From: Chloroflexota bacterium
Lineage (GTDB): Bacteria > Chloroflexota > Anaerolineae > Aggregatilineales > Phototrophicaceae
Direction of reading: 5' to 3'
NCBI GenBank assembly: GCA_026706395.1
Contig: JAPOYU010000106.1
Span: 1-48,061, forward strand
DNA: 48,061 bases
The translations under genes were made by a program, and so were the position numbers. This document shows positions 7,708 through 17,386 of this stretch, in pieces. Numbering within the stretch: the first letter of the stretch is position 1; every line of letters starts with the position of its first letter. The notes beneath the pieces were generated by a model. That model made no database searches. It was not told where the DNA came from and saw nothing but the letters and a program-made list of their open reading frames with translations.

Positions 7708-7884
7708 ATGACAGCCGAAACGCCACTTTGTCCTGAATGCGATGCCGATGTAGAGATCCCCGACGACGCGATGGAGAACGAGTTGGTTTCCTGCGCGGAA
7801 TGTGGAATGGAACTGGAAATCATGAGCCTGGATCCGATTGAACTGGAACTGGCGCCCGAGGTAGAAGAAGACTGGGGAGAATAA
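7708..7884 (+). CDS. lysW: LysW amino-group carrier protein
   Basis: A 58-residue acidic carrier protein. It has a zinc-finger pair CPEC and CAEC and ends in EDWGE, the diagnostic LysW/ArgW tail whose terminal Glu gamma-carboxylate is ligated to the amino group of alpha-aminoadipate (or glutamate). The rest closely follows Thermus LysW, including LDPIELE. Three ATGs lie in a row (7702, 7705, 7708); AAGGAG at 7694-7699 is best spaced (8 bases) for the third. It is first in a seven-gene operon and lies downstream of a lysine attenuator. Confidence 0.95.
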   Translation: MTAETPLCPECDADVEIPDDAMENELVSCAECGMELEIMSLDPIELELAPEVEEDWGE

Positions 7885-7889
7885 AGCGC

Positions 7890-8768
7890 ATGCGCGTCGC
7901 CCTGCTGGTCACACATATCCGCGCCGAGGAGAAGCTGATCCTCGCCGCATTTAACAATCGCGATATCAGCCCGGATATCATTCTCGATCGCGAGTTGAAC
8001 TTCAATATATCGCGCGGCGCTGAGCAGAAAGCGCCGTCCGGCAGCGCCTGGCGTGATTATGACCTGGTCTTTGAGCGCTGCGTCAGCACGTCGCGAGGCA
8101 TGTATGCGTTGGCGGTGCTCAACAGCTGGGGAGTGCGGACTTTCAACAGCTTTGAGACAGCCGCTATATGTAGCGACAAGCTGCGCACGAGCATCGCCTT
8201 TACCCAGCATGGCATCCCGCAGCCGCATACACGGGTGGCCTTCACGCCGGACAGCGCGATGCAGGCAATAGAAGACGTCAAATATCCGGCTGTACTGAAG
8301 CCGGTGACCGGGTCTTGGGGCCGTTTGCTGGCGCGCGTGCATAACCGAGACAGCGCCGAGGCAATCCTGGAACATCGGCAGACGTTGGGCGATTACAATC
8401 ATCATATTTATTACGTGCAGGAATATGTTGACAAACCAGGGCGAGATATCCGCGCCTTTGTGGTCGGTGATCGTACGATCGCCGCCATCTACCGCGCGTC
8501 CAATCATTGGATAACCAACACCGCCCGCGGCGGGCAGGCGACGAACTGCCCGGTGACGGAGCAACTGAATGAAATATGTGTCCGTGCGGCACAGGCGGTT
8601 GGCGGCGGCATTTTGGCGATCGATTTGCTGGAAGACGCAGGTGGCAACTACGTTGTCAATGAGATCAATCATACGATGGAGTTCCGCAACAGCAGCAAGC
8701 CGACCGGCGTCGACATCGCGCAAGAAGTCATTGACTTCGTCATTCGGCAGATCGAGGTTATGGCGTGA
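7890..8768 (+). CDS. lysX: LysW-alpha-aminoadipate ligase (ATP-grasp)
   Basis: A 292-residue ATP-grasp enzyme of the RimK/LysX family that links alpha-aminoadipate to the C-terminal Glu of LysW, protecting the amino group. The ATP-binding loop KPVTGSWGRLLARV and the metal-binding VVNEINHTMEFRNSS segment are LysX signatures. It starts 5 bases after lysW, with GGGGAG of the lysW tail as ribosome site. The related ArgX uses glutamate. The homocitrate synthase and homoaconitase genes nearby and the Lys leader favour the lysine substrate, though dual use for arginine is possible. Confidence 0.92.
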   Translation: MRVALLVTHIRAEEKLILAAFNNRDISPDIILDRELNFNISRGAEQKAPSGSAWRDYDLVFERCVSTSRGMYALAVLNSWGVRTFNSFETAAICSDKLRTSIAFTQHGIPQPHTRVAFTPDSAMQAIEDVKYPAVLKPVTGSWGRLLARVHNRDSAEAILEHRQTLGDYNHHIYYVQEYVDKPGRDIRAFVVGDRTIAAIYRASNHWITNTARGGQATNCPVTEQLNEICVRAAQAVGGGILAIDLLEDAGGNYVVNEINHTMEFRNSSKPTGVDIAQEVIDFVIRQIEVMA

Positions 8769-9790
8769 TCCGAGCAGGAATCGTTGGCGGCAGCGGTTAC
8801 ACCGGCGGCGAGTTGCTGCGGCTGCTGCATTTCCATCCGCATGCCGAGGCGACGCAGATCACGAGTCGCGAACATGCCGGGCGCTACGTACATACCGTGC
8901 ATCCGAATATGCGCGGCGTCTCCACATTGAAGTTTGTCCATCCCGAGGCCTTGCAGGAGGGCGACCTGCTGATTCTGGCGCTGCCGCATGGTAGCGCAGC
9001 GCGGAGCATAGAGCGTTACGCTGGCTTGGCGGACAAGATCATCGATCTATCGGCTGATTTTCGGCTGGATTCAGCCGATGAGTATGAGCGATGGTATGGT
9101 GAGGCGCACCCGGCGGGGACCTGGCTGGAGCGCTTTATCTATGGCTTGCCCGAGGTCAATCGCGGGCGACTTGTCGGGGCCGGCTATGTCAGCGGCGTCG
9201 GCTGTAATGCGACGGCGGTTAATCTGGCGCTGCGTCCGCTGGTCTGCGCCGGTCTGCTGGAGCGAGCGGCGATCGAGATCAAAGTCGGTTCCTCCGAAGG
9301 CGGCAATAAGAGCAATGCCGGCTCGCACCATCCCGTGCGCAGCGGCGCCGTCCGCAGCTATAAGGCGACCGGTCACCGGCACATGGCGGAAGTTCAGATG
9401 GTCTTGGGATGTGATCTGCCGATCCATTTTTCCCTTACCGCGATCGAGATGGTGCGCGGCGTGCATCTCCTGGCGCACTGCTATCTTACGGAGCGCAAGC
9501 TCGAACGGGACATTTGGCGCATTTATCGCGCGCAATATCACGATGAGCCATTCATTCGGCTGGTCAGCGGGAAGGTCGGCCTGCATCGGCTGCCTGAGCC
9601 GCGGGTGGTGGCTGGCACGAACTTCTGCGATATCGGTTTCGAGTTGGATGATGATGGTCGTCATCTCGTGCTCGTAGCCGCGCTGGACAATTTAGGCAAA
9701 GGCGCCGCGGGCAGCGCCGTGCAGTCAATGAATCTCATGTACGGATTTGATGAGACGGCCGGGCTGGAGTTTCCCGGCATCTATCCCTAA
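8765..9790 (+). CDS. lysY: LysW-aminoadipate semialdehyde dehydrogenase (ArgC family)
   Basis: A 341-residue NADPH-dependent reductase that reduces the acyl phosphate made by LysZ to the semialdehyde while the substrate stays on LysW. The Rossmann motif is GIVGGSGYTGGELLRLL, and the active-site Cys lies in SGVGCNATA; HHPVRSG and GTNFCDIGFELD are further ArgC-family segments. It starts at a GTG (8765) that overlaps the lysX stop as GTGA. Gene order puts reductase before kinase, as in other LysW operons. General ArgC homologues act on N-acetylglutamyl phosphate; the operon context decides for LysY. Confidence 0.9.
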   Translation: MIRAGIVGGSGYTGGELLRLLHFHPHAEATQITSREHAGRYVHTVHPNMRGVSTLKFVHPEALQEGDLLILALPHGSAARSIERYAGLADKIIDLSADFRLDSADEYERWYGEAHPAGTWLERFIYGLPEVNRGRLVGAGYVSGVGCNATAVNLALRPLVCAGLLERAAIEIKVGSSEGGNKSNAGSHHPVRSGAVRSYKATGHRHMAEVQMVLGCDLPIHFSLTAIEMVRGVHLLAHCYLTERKLERDIWRIYRAQYHDEPFIRLVSGKVGLHRLPEPRVVAGTNFCDIGFELDDDGRHLVLVAALDNLGKGAAGSAVQSMNLMYGFDETAGLEFPGIYP

Positions 9791-9797
9791 GGGTCAA

Positions 9798-10613
9798 ATG
9801 GCTATGTCGAGCAAGGATTTGTTGGTGGTAAAGCTGGGCGGCGGCGAAGGATTGGATATGGCAGCCGCATGCAGCGACCTGGCCGAGATCGCTGCGGAGC
9901 GCTCACTGGTTGTCGTGCATGGCGTAAGCGCGGCGATGAATCAACTTTGCGGCGAACGCGGTATCGAAGTGCAGTCGCTGACCTCCCCTTCAGGGCATAG
10001 CTCGCGATATACGCCGCCGGCCGTGCGTGATGTCTATGTCTGTGCCGCGCAGCAGGTGAATGACGGCATCGTGGCGGCGCTGGATGTGCGGGGCGTCTGC
10101 GCGAGAGGGCTGAGTGGAGAAGATGTCGTATTGTGGGGTGAGCGCAAACGGGCGATCCGCGCGCTGGTGAAGGGACGCGTGCGCATGGTGCGCGACGATT
10201 GCAGCGGCACGATTCGCCGTGTAGATGCGGCATCACTGGAAGAGGCGATCAAGGTTGAGCATGTACCCATCTTGCCGCCGATGGCGAAAAGCGACGAGGG
10301 CTTGCTGAATGTTGATGGAGATCGCGCTGCAGCGGCGGTGGCGGGCGCACTGGGCGCTGGCGCACTGGTCATTCTGAGCAATGTGCGCGGGCTGTATCGC
10401 GACTTTCCCGATGAAGGCAGTTTCGTCAAGAAAGTCAAATTGACACATATAGATGATGCCCTGGATTGGGCGCAAGGGCGGATGAAACGGAAGGTGCTGG
10501 CGGCGCAGGAAGCGCTGACGCAAGATGTCGAGCGTGTCATCATCGCCGATGGCCGGGCGCCTAACGCCATCTCGCAGGCGCTCGCGGGCGCGGGGACATG
10601 GTTCGCACGATGA
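9798..10613 (+). CDS. lysZ: LysW-aminoadipate kinase (ArgB family)
   Basis: A 271-residue amino-acid kinase that phosphorylates the delta-carboxylate of LysW-bound alpha-aminoadipate. The N-terminal VVKLGGGEGLD phosphate loop, VVVHGVSAAMNQL, and the late LSNVRGLYRD and GRMKRKVLAAQEAL segments are ArgB/LysZ motifs. The frame opens at 9747 inside lysY, but the ATG at 9798, 7 bases after the lysY stop, gives the normal N-terminus (9804 is an alternative). It overlaps lysJ. Confidence 0.9.
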   Translation: MAMSSKDLLVVKLGGGEGLDMAAACSDLAEIAAERSLVVVHGVSAAMNQLCGERGIEVQSLTSPSGHSSRYTPPAVRDVYVCAAQQVNDGIVAALDVRGVCARGLSGEDVVLWGERKRAIRALVKGRVRMVRDDCSGTIRRVDAASLEEAIKVEHVPILPPMAKSDEGLLNVDGDRAAAAVAGALGAGALVILSNVRGLYRDFPDEGSFVKKVKLTHIDDALDWAQGRMKRKVLAAQEALTQDVERVIIADGRAPNAISQALAGAGTWFAR

Positions 10614-11776
10614 TCGAAACCAGCGCTGTATTTGAGATTGAAGATCGGCTTGGCTCGGGCGTCTACGGCAAGCGGCCGACCGCAATTGTGCGTGGTGAAG
10701 GCGTCTACGTATGGGATGTCACGGGCAGGCGTTATCTTGACGCCACGAGCGGGCAAGGCGTGGCGGCGCTGGGCCACTGTCATCCGGCGGTGAGCCAAGC
10801 GATTTCTGAGCAAGCCCAAACCTTGGTCACGCTGCACGAGTCTTTCTATAACGACCGCCGGGCGGAGCTGCTTGCTCTGCTGAACAGCGTCACGCCGGGC
10901 GACTTGAGTCACTTCTTCTTGTGCAACAGCGGCGCGGAAGCGATCGAAGGCGCGCTGAAGGCGGCTAAATTGCTGACCGGCCGCAATGGTATCGTGGCGG
11001 CGAAACGCGCCTTTCATGGCCGTACAACCGGCGCGCTCTCGATGACGTGGACGCCGAAATATCGCAAGCCGTTTCAAGACTGGCTGCCGGCGGTGGCGCA
11101 TGTCGCTTTCAACGATATTGATGCGGCGCGCGAGGCGATCAGCGAGGCGACAGCCGCCGTCGTGGTCGAGAGTGTGCAAGGCGAAGGCGGTGTGCACCCG
11201 GCGGACATTCAATACCTGCAAGCGCTGCGTGAACGCTGTGACGAGACCGGCGCGATGTTGATAATCGACGAGATTCAGACCGGATTCGGCCGAACAGGCA
11301 AATGGTTCGGCTTTGAGCATGCCGGGATCCTGCCAGACATTGTGGCGTTGGCGAAGGCGATCGGCGGCGGACTGCCGATGGGCGCGGTCTGCTGGCGGGC
11401 TGCTCACGGGCAGATCGAGCGGGCGACGCATGGCAGCACCTTCGGCGGCAATCCATTAGCTTGCGCGGCGTCAATCGCGACGCTCACAACTATTCGTGAC
11501 GAAGGACTGGTAGAGCGCGCAGATGTAAATGGCGGCTGGCTGATGGATGAGTTGTCCGGGCTCAATTTGAGCGGCGCGCGCGCCATCCGCGGTCGCGGCT
11601 TGATGGTTGGACTCGAGCTGCGCGGAAGGGTGACGCCGGTTCTGAAGGCGCTGCAGGAATGTAGCGTGCTGGCGCTGCCGGCCGGTCTCAATACCTTGCG
11701 CCTGCTGCCGCCCTTGATCATCAGCCGTGACGAACTCGCGCAGATTATAAGCGCCATTGAAGAGGTTTTGGGCTGA
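10610..11776 (+). CDS. lysJ: LysW-gamma-L-lysine aminotransferase
   Basis: A PLP-dependent class III (ArgD-type) aminotransferase of 388 residues that converts LysW-bound aminoadipate semialdehyde to LysW-lysine using glutamate. The PLP Lys is K249 in VALAKAIGGGLPMGA; IIDEIQTGFGRTGKWF supplies the Asp that contacts the pyridine ring. An upstream in-frame ATG exists at 10598, but ATG 10610 overlaps the lysZ stop as ATGA, the coupling seen elsewhere in this operon. Homologues also act on acetylornithine. Confidence 0.92.
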   Translation: MIETSAVFEIEDRLGSGVYGKRPTAIVRGEGVYVWDVTGRRYLDATSGQGVAALGHCHPAVSQAISEQAQTLVTLHESFYNDRRAELLALLNSVTPGDLSHFFLCNSGAEAIEGALKAAKLLTGRNGIVAAKRAFHGRTTGALSMTWTPKYRKPFQDWLPAVAHVAFNDIDAAREAISEATAAVVVESVQGEGGVHPADIQYLQALRERCDETGAMLIIDEIQTGFGRTGKWFGFEHAGILPDIVALAKAIGGGLPMGAVCWRAAHGQIERATHGSTFGGNPLACAASIATLTTIRDEGLVERADVNGGWLMDELSGLNLSGARAIRGRGLMVGLELRGRVTPVLKALQECSVLALPAGLNTLRLLPPLIISRDELAQIISAIEEVLG

Positions 11777-11779
11777 GCG

Positions 11780-12832
11780 ATGACTGCAATCAACGACGCC
11801 TGCGCCGAGACGCTGCTGCGCGATCTGGTGACGATACCCAGCCCGTCCGGAGATGAGGCTGAAGCGGCGGCATTCTTGGCGGACTGGATGCGCGCCAGCG
11901 GATACGCCGATGCCTTCGTTGATGAGGCGGGAAATGCTGTCGGCATCGTAGGCAGCGGCTCACGCGAGGTTGTGCTTTTGGGACACATAGATACATTCGC
12001 CGGTTTCCCATCTGTTCAAATCGAGGGACGCAAGCTCTATGGGAGGGGCGCTGTTGATGCCAAAGGACCGCTTTGCGCTTTCGCTTGCGCGGCGCAACGA
12101 GCCGAGCTGGCGGATGATGTCCGAGTGGTCGTGATCGGCGCGGTAGAAGAAGAAGCGGCGACGAGCCGGGGCGCGCGTCATGCCCTAAACCAGTATCAGC
12201 CGGATTTCTGCGTCATCGGCGAGCCATCGCAGTGGGATCGGATTACGTTAGGTTACAAGGGGCGGCTGCTGCTGGATTGGCGCTGGGAAGGCGGTCTGGC
12301 TCATAGTGCCGCTGACGCGCCCAGCCCGGCTGAACGCGCATTAGAGTATTGGCAAGCCGTCTTCGCGCGCTGCGCCGACTACAACCAGAATACAGATTCG
12401 CTCTTCGGCCGGCTGGATGCCTCGCTCCGCGACATCAATACTTGGCAGGACGGTGTCAATGGCGTCGCCGAAATGACAGTCGGCCTGCGCCTGCCGCCGG
12501 ACATTGATCCGGAGAGTTTATCGGCACAGTTTGCGGAGGCCGATGGCGCTATGGTTACTGCGCGAGGCGCGGAGCGAGCCTTCACCGGCGATCGCAACAG
12601 CGAACTGAGCCGACTTTTCCGGCGGGCGATTCGGGCGGCAAGCGGCGTTCCCCGATTCGTATACAAGACCGGCACATCGGACATGAACGTGGTGGGCCCG
12701 GTCTGGCAGTGCCCAATTCTCGCTTACGGCCCGGGCGACTCCGCCCTCGACCATACACCGCAGGAGCATATCGACCTGGATGAGTACCTTCGGGCGCTAG
12801 ACGTCTTGACCCACGTGCTTGAGAGCATTTAG
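11780..12832 (+). CDS. lysK: LysW-lysine hydrolase (M20 family)
   Basis: A 350-residue metallopeptidase of family M20 that releases lysine from LysW, the last pathway step. Metal ligands lie in LLGHIDTF (His and Asp), [11 protein letters not shown] (bridging Asp) and [12 protein letters not shown] (catalytic Glu pair). It starts 3 bases after the lysJ stop. The family includes ArgE and DapE; position and length fit LysK. Confidence 0.92.
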   Translation: MTAINDACAETLLRDLVTIPSPSGDEAEAAAFLADWMRASGYADAFVDEAGNAVGIVGSGSREVVLLGHIDTFAGFPSVQIEGRKLYGRGAVDAKGPLCAFACAAQRAELADDVRVVVIGAVEEEAATSRGARHALNQYQPDFCVIGEPSQWDRITLGYKGRLLLDWRWEGGLAHSAADAPSPAERALEYWQAVFARCADYNQNTDSLFGRLDASLRDINTWQDGVNGVAEMTVGLRLPPDIDPESLSAQFAEADGAMVTARGAERAFTGDRNSELSRLFRRAIRAASGVPRFVYKTGTSDMNVVGPVWQCPILAYGPGDSALDHTPQEHIDLDEYLRALDVLTHVLESI

Positions 12833-12850
12833 AAGATTGGACCTTGCGTT

Positions 12851-14002
12851 ATGCACAGACGAGAGATTCCAGCGGGCGGATTCCACTTCATCGATTCCAC
12901 CCTGCGCGAAGGCGAACAATTCCGCGGCACGCATTTCACGATCGACGACAAGCGCGAAATCGCAGCGCTGCTGGATCAGTTTGGTGTTGAATACATGGAA
13001 TTGTCGACGCCGATTGCCAGCCCGCGGAGCGCGGACGCGATCAAGGCGATCGCCGATATGCCGCGCAGTTTCAAGCTGCTGACACACATCCGCGCCAGCC
13101 TGGATGATGCGAAATTGGCGGTGGAGTGTGGCGTCGACGGCGCTGACGTCTACATCGGCACGTCGAACTATATGCGCGAATACAGCCATGGCAAAAGCCT
13201 GGATCAGGTCATTGAGGTCGGACGGGAAGTCATCGCCTTCCTAAGAGATAACGACGTAGAGACGCGCTTCAGCACCGAAGACACTTTTCGCAGCAATTTC
13301 GCCGATGTGATGACCGTGTACCGCGCGATGGACCTGGCCGGCGTTGATCGCGTCGGCGTGGCCGATACCGTGGGCATAGCCGACCCGCTGCAGACCTACA
13401 ACATGATTTCGAATCTACGTGATGTCGTCAGATGCGACATCGAGTTTCATGGGCATAACGACAGCAGTTGCGCCGTCGCCAACGCCTTTAGCGCCTTGCA
13501 AGCCGGCGCGACCCACATAGACACGACCGTCTTGGGCATCGGCGAGCGCAACGGCATCACGGCGATGGGGGCTTTGATCGCGCGTTTATACACTTATGAC
13601 AAAGCGCTGGTAGAGAAATATGACCTGCCCTTGCTGGCGGAAATCGAGCGTGTGGTCGCGGAGAAATTGGGTATAGACATCCCCTTCAACACCCCAATCA
13701 CTGGCGATGTCGCCTTCCACCATAAAGCGGGTGTGCACACCAAAGCCGTGCTTAACAATCCCATCACCTATGAGGCGATTGATCCAGAAGACTTTGGCAT
13801 GTCGCGCGTAATTGATGTCGCCCATCGGCTGGTAGGACGCAACGCCATACGAGACCGCGCTAACGGCTTGGGCATCGATTTGGAGGAGGATGCCCTCCAA
13901 TCAGTAACAGCGCAGGTCAAGTTGCTGGCGGATGAACAGCAGATCACCTCCGATGATGTCGACCGGATACTGAATGAGACGATGCTGCCGGTCGACGACT
14001 AA
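12851..14002 (+). CDS. Homocitrate synthase, Thermus/Lys20 type
   Basis: A 383-residue DRE-TIM metallolyase that condenses 2-oxoglutarate with acetyl-CoA, the committed step of the alpha-aminoadipate route. The N-terminal FIDSTLREGEQF has the divalent-metal Asp and catalytic Arg; EFHGHNDSSCAVANAF gives the two metal His residues, and LGIGERNGITAMGA follows. The whole frame aligns by eye with Thermus homocitrate synthase rather than isopropylmalate synthase, and it lacks the long C-terminal leucine regulatory domain. It is the last gene of the lysW operon, 18 bases after lysK. Its 3' end overlaps the oppositely oriented MFS gene by 4 bases. Confidence 0.9.
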   Translation: MHRREIPAGGFHFIDSTLREGEQFRGTHFTIDDKREIAALLDQFGVEYMELSTPIASPRSADAIKAIADMPRSFKLLTHIRASLDDAKLAVECGVDGADVYIGTSNYMREYSHGKSLDQVIEVGREVIAFLRDNDVETRFSTEDTFRSNFADVMTVYRAMDLAGVDRVGVADTVGIADPLQTYNMISNLRDVVRCDIEFHGHNDSSCAVANAFSALQAGATHIDTTVLGIGERNGITAMGALIARLYTYDKALVEKYDLPLLAEIERVVAEKLGIDIPFNTPITGDVAFHHKAGVHTKAVLNNPITYEAIDPEDFGMSRVIDVAHRLVGRNAIRDRANGLGIDLEEDALQSVTAQVKLLADEQQITSDDVDRILNETMLPVDD

Positions 14003-15318
14003 CCTGCCGGGGAGATTTTGACCTTGCCGCGCGGGTCTTCCATCGGAATGACGAAGACCAGGATCGAAAGTAGACCGGCAAGCGCAAAAATGCCGAAGGT
14101 CAGTTCAAAACTGACGGCGTCGACGAGCCAGCCCCCGATGATCGGCGCGAAAACCGTGACAGGCGCGATCAATGTATTGGCCATGCCGATATAAAAGGGG
14201 CGCTCCGCCACTGAACAAAACTGAACCGTGATTGTCATTATAGTGGTCCACTGCGTGGCATTGACAATGCCGGTTAGAGCGAAGACCAGATAGAACCAGT
14301 TGCCATCGGTCGCCGTCAGTGCGATCCCAATCCCAAGCACAGTCAGCAGATTTGCGAGGATCAGTACGCGGCGGTGGCCCCAGCGGTCTCCGACCCAGCC
14401 AATGACGCTGCTGCTCAGCGTGTTCGCCAGGAGCAATACACTCGTCATGACACCGACGGTCTCCGGCGACATATCGAAGCGCCGAATGGCGAATATGGTG
14501 TAGAAGGAAATCACCGTGAGACTGAGCGATGTCAGGCCGCGGGCGATGAGGAACCAGCGGAAATTGTAGTTTGCATTCAGAATACGGCGTAGTCGCCGGC
14601 CGAAGTCACGCCAATTCATTCGCTCAACAACATCTTGCGGCGCGCTCTTGGGTTCGAATGTCCAGGCGAGGAAAAAGAAAGAGATGACCAGACTGATACC
14701 GGTGACGACGTAGAGGAGCGAGAAGCTGATCGGGTAGTCCAGACGCTCAAGGATCACGCTGGCGAGAAGCGCACCGCCCGCGCCGAAGAGGTTGACACAT
14801 GCCGATTGCACACCGAAGAAGGTGCCGAGGCGGTGAGCGGGCATGATCTTGCTAATCATACTCTGCCAAGGCGTCCCGGTGAATCCACCGCCGAGCGATT
14901 GCACAGCGAGTAGAAGCAGCGTCAGAATGAGCGCGACATCTGTGCCGACCGTGGGTATCGCGAGCGCGACAAGCGCCAAGCCAAAGTACGGCAGTCGTTC
15001 AAAGAGTGTCGCCACCAACACCATCGGTTTGAAGCGCTCCAGCCCGGCGACATAACTGGAGGTGAGCAATTGCGGGACTTGCCAGCCAATATGAAAGAGC
15101 GCGGCGACGAAGCCGATCAGGGCGGTCGATTCGGTCAAGAAGGACAGGAAAAGCGGGATTATGGTAACATAGGATGCCAAGCCCATAACGCCGAGGCCGA
15201 AGAGAGCGCCATCCATAATGTTTACGAAGGCATTGTGTCGAAGCTTGCTGTTTAGCTCGGGCGATAGCATGGCATCTTCATACTGTCTTGGAAACCAAAG
15301 CGCCATTTTAGCAGACAT
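13999..15318 (-). CDS. Major facilitator superfamily transporter
   Basis: A 439-residue inner-membrane protein with about twelve hydrophobic helices, of MFS type. The cytoplasmic loop GWVGDRWGHRRVLIL in the second half is the classical GxxxDRxGRR-like motif. The N-terminus has a hydrophilic stretch before the first helix. It is inverted between the two halves of the lysine cluster, so it need not be co-regulated. The substrate is not readable; a role in amino-acid efflux is only a guess from position. Start ATG at 15318, with another Met four codons later. Confidence 0.75.
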   Translation of the reverse strand: MSAKMALWFPRQYEDAMLSPELNSKLRHNAFVNIMDGALFGLGVMGLASYVTIIPLFLSFLTESTALIGFVAALFHIGWQVPQLLTSSYVAGLERFKPMVLVATLFERLPYFGLALVALAIPTVGTDVALILTLLLLAVQSLGGGFTGTPWQSMISKIMPAHRLGTFFGVQSACVNLFGAGGALLASVILERLDYPISFSLLYVVTGISLVISFFFLAWTFEPKSAPQDVVERMNWRDFGRRLRRILNANYNFRWFLIARGLTSLSLTVISFYTIFAIRRFDMSPETVGVMTSVLLLANTLSSSVIGWVGDRWGHRRVLILANLLTVLGIGIALTATDGNWFYLVFALTGIVNATQWTTIMTITVQFCSVAERPFYIGMANTLIAPVTVFAPIIGGWLVDAVSFELTFGIFALAGLLSILVFVIPMEDPRGKVKISPAG

Positions 15319-15409
15319 CTGGCTCGATGAAGATTAATCTGTATAGTGAATTTGGTGGCGAGGTTGACGCTCGCCGGCGTTGGCTGAACGTAAATTGGAC
15401 AGAAATGCA

Positions 15410-16729
15410 ATGTCAGCACGAAAGCCGATGACCTTAACGGAAAAGCTGCTTGCGCGAGCCTCGCGCCGCGAAAGCGTCCAGCCGGGCGAAATCATCATTG
15501 CCGAGCCCGATGTGGTGCTCAGCCACGACAATACCGCGGCGATCGCGACGATCTTCCGGCAACTACCGCAGGGCAAAGTGATGCATCCCGACAGGCTGGC
15601 GATTACCCTGGACCACGCTGCCCCGCCGCCGACGGCTAAACATGCGCGGAATCACGCGGAAATCCGGAGAATCGTCGGCGAGCAGGGGATCGACAATTTT
15701 TTCGAGGTCGGGCGCGGGATCTGTCACCAGGTGCTATGTGAAGAAGGTGTCATCGGTCCGGGCATGAGCCTGCTCGGCGCCGACAGCCACAGCCCGCATT
15801 GCGGCTGGCTGGGCGCATTTGGCGCGGGCATCGGACGCAGCGAGGCAGCAGCGCTTTGGGCGACCGGCCAACTTTGGCTGCGCGTCCCTGAGGCCATGCG
15901 CGTCACTTTGAATGGAAGTCTGTCAACCGGTGTCACCGCGAAGGACTTGACGATCGACCTGATTGGCCGACTTTCGTCTGACGGCGCTACGTATTTGGCG
16001 GTCGAATTTGATGGCGAGGGCTTGGCAAGCCTTTCGCCGGATTCCCGCGCGGTCCTGACCAACATGATGGCGGAGATGGGCGCCAAGAGCGCTTGCATGG
16101 CGCCGGACGATGTCACTTGGGCATGGCTGGAGGCGAATCTCGAGCGGGCACGGCCGCAGGACAGCCATGAGCGCTTGGACTTTTTCCGCCGATGCGCTCT
16201 GTATCCGGAGCCCGACGCGGAATACGTCATCGAGCATCACATTGATCTGAGCGAGCTAGAGCCGATGGTGGCCTGCCCGCATACGGTGGACAACGTCAAG
16301 CCGCTATCGGCTCTGACTCGAAGGCCTGTCGACCTTGGCTTTATCGGTACCTGCACCAATGGTCGACTGGAAGATATTGCCAGCGCGGCCGAAATGGTAC
16401 GCGGAAAGAAGTTGAATGCGCGCCTTTTGGTGATTCCGGCATCATCTATGGTCTTGCGCGATGCCGCCGCTGCCGGCTACATCGGCGACCTCGTTGACGC
16501 GGGCGCCACAATTGGCACGCCGGGCTGCGGGCCATGCATGGGCAATCACATGGGCGTACTCGCGCCGGGCGAGGTCTGCATCAGCAGCGCCAATCGTAAC
16601 TTCCGCGGCCGCATGGGCGAACGCGACGCCGAGATTTATCTGGCGAGCCCGGCCGTAGTGGCGGCCAGTTGTGTGGCGGGCTATCTAATCCATCCGGCCG
16701 AGCTGTCCGATGCCGGAGTTGCGCCATGA
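15410..16729 (+). CDS. lysT: Homoaconitase large subunit (LeuC/aconitase family)
   Basis: A [4Fe-4S] hydrolyase that isomerises homocitrate to homoisocitrate together with LysU. The iron-sulfur ligands are the Cys of FIGTCTNG and the CGPC pair in [29 protein letters not shown] is the N-terminal substrate segment. The frame opens at a TTG (15380), with ATGs at 15410 and 15428; 15410 has GGACAG seven bases upstream, while 15428 gives the commonest family start (MTLTEKLL). LeuC homologues do the leucine reaction; the lysine context favours LysT. A TATAGT at 15342-15347 is a possible -10 box with no convincing -35. Confidence 0.85.
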   Translation: MSARKPMTLTEKLLARASRRESVQPGEIIIAEPDVVLSHDNTAAIATIFRQLPQGKVMHPDRLAITLDHAAPPPTAKHARNHAEIRRIVGEQGIDNFFEVGRGICHQVLCEEGVIGPGMSLLGADSHSPHCGWLGAFGAGIGRSEAAALWATGQLWLRVPEAMRVTLNGSLSTGVTAKDLTIDLIGRLSSDGATYLAVEFDGEGLASLSPDSRAVLTNMMAEMGAKSACMAPDDVTWAWLEANLERARPQDSHERLDFFRRCALYPEPDAEYVIEHHIDLSELEPMVACPHTVDNVKPLSALTRRPVDLGFIGTCTNGRLEDIASAAEMVRGKKLNARLLVIPASSMVLRDAAAAGYIGDLVDAGATIGTPGCGPCMGNHMGVLAPGEVCISSANRNFRGRMGERDAEIYLASPAVVAASCVAGYLIHPAELSDAGVAP

Positions 16730-17217
16730 CGAGGACTTCTCATCGCGTCTGGAAGTACGGCGACAACGTGAATACCGATGTCATCTTTCCAGGCAAGTAT
16801 ACCTACACGGTGAGCCATGATCGGGCGGAATTGGCGCGGCATGCCCTGGAAGACCTGGACCCGAGTTTCGCGGCGAACGTCCGCCCCGGCGATGTGATCG
16901 TTGCTGGGCGCAACTGGGGCAATGGCAGCAGCCGGGAGCAGGCGGTTACTTGTTTGGTGGCAGCCGGTGTGCGCGCCGTCATCGCGGCTAGCTTCGCGCG
17001 GATTTACTACCGCAACGCGATCAATAGCGGTCTGCTGGTCATCGAGTGCCCTGAAATCGTTGGGCTTGTCCAAAGCGGCGCGATGGTTGACCTCGACCTG
17101 GCTGGGAATCGACTGTATTTCGCGGGTCAGCCTTTCAGTTTTCCCGGCTTGCCCGAACAAGTGCGAGAGATTGTAGAGGCTGGCGGGATTATTCCCTACT
17201 TGCAGCACCGAAGCTAA
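16726..17217 (+). CDS. lysU: Homoaconitase small subunit (LeuD family)
   Basis: A 163-residue swivelling subunit of the homoaconitase/isopropylmalate isomerase family. [17 protein letters not shown] is the conserved Ser-Ser-Arg substrate loop, followed by [16 protein letters not shown]. Length matches the short archaeal/Thermus-type small subunit. The frame opens at 16669 but the ATG at 16726 overlaps the lysT stop (ATGA). A mobile element begins 16 bases after its stop. Loop residues that choose homoaconitate over isopropylmalate cannot be decided by eye. Confidence 0.88.
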   Translation: MTRTSHRVWKYGDNVNTDVIFPGKYTYTVSHDRAELARHALEDLDPSFAANVRPGDVIVAGRNWGNGSSREQAVTCLVAAGVRAVIAASFARIYYRNAINSGLLVIECPEIVGLVQSGAMVDLDLAGNRLYFAGQPFSFPGLPEQVREIVEAGGIIPYLQHRS

Positions 17218-17339
17218 GCCTTATATTCCCTCACAGGGCAATCGCCTCCATATGACTATCTACTATGGCAAAGCTAAATCAACGCAGCAATTGACCACCG
17301 AGGCGCCCGAAATCGATTTTCGGCAATCTCGAAAACCGT

Positions 17340-17351
17340 GAACATTTGTTC
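17340..17351. promoter_or_regulatory. SOS (LexA) box-like palindrome GAACATTTGTTC
   Basis: The site fits GAAC-N4-GTTC, the LexA operator core of Gram-positive-type bacteria. It lies 23 bases before TGATACACT (17373-17380, closing on an extended -10 box), overlapping the -35 position, where a repressor would block transcription. No LexA gene is in the window, so the assignment rests on the motif and its placement. Confidence 0.45.
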
Positions 17352-17386
17352 TTTCTTTCTACTCAAAATGCTGATACACTACCCCT

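Noticed and set aside
7668..8723. 351-codon minus-strand open frame over lysW and lysX
   Set aside because: Antisense to clear LysW and LysX coding sequence, with no domain or ribosome site.
10034..11431. 465-codon minus-strand open frame across lysZ and lysJ
   Set aside because: It runs antisense to two well-supported genes, is rich in Arg, Ala and Ser, and has no recognisable motif; a GC-rich shadow.
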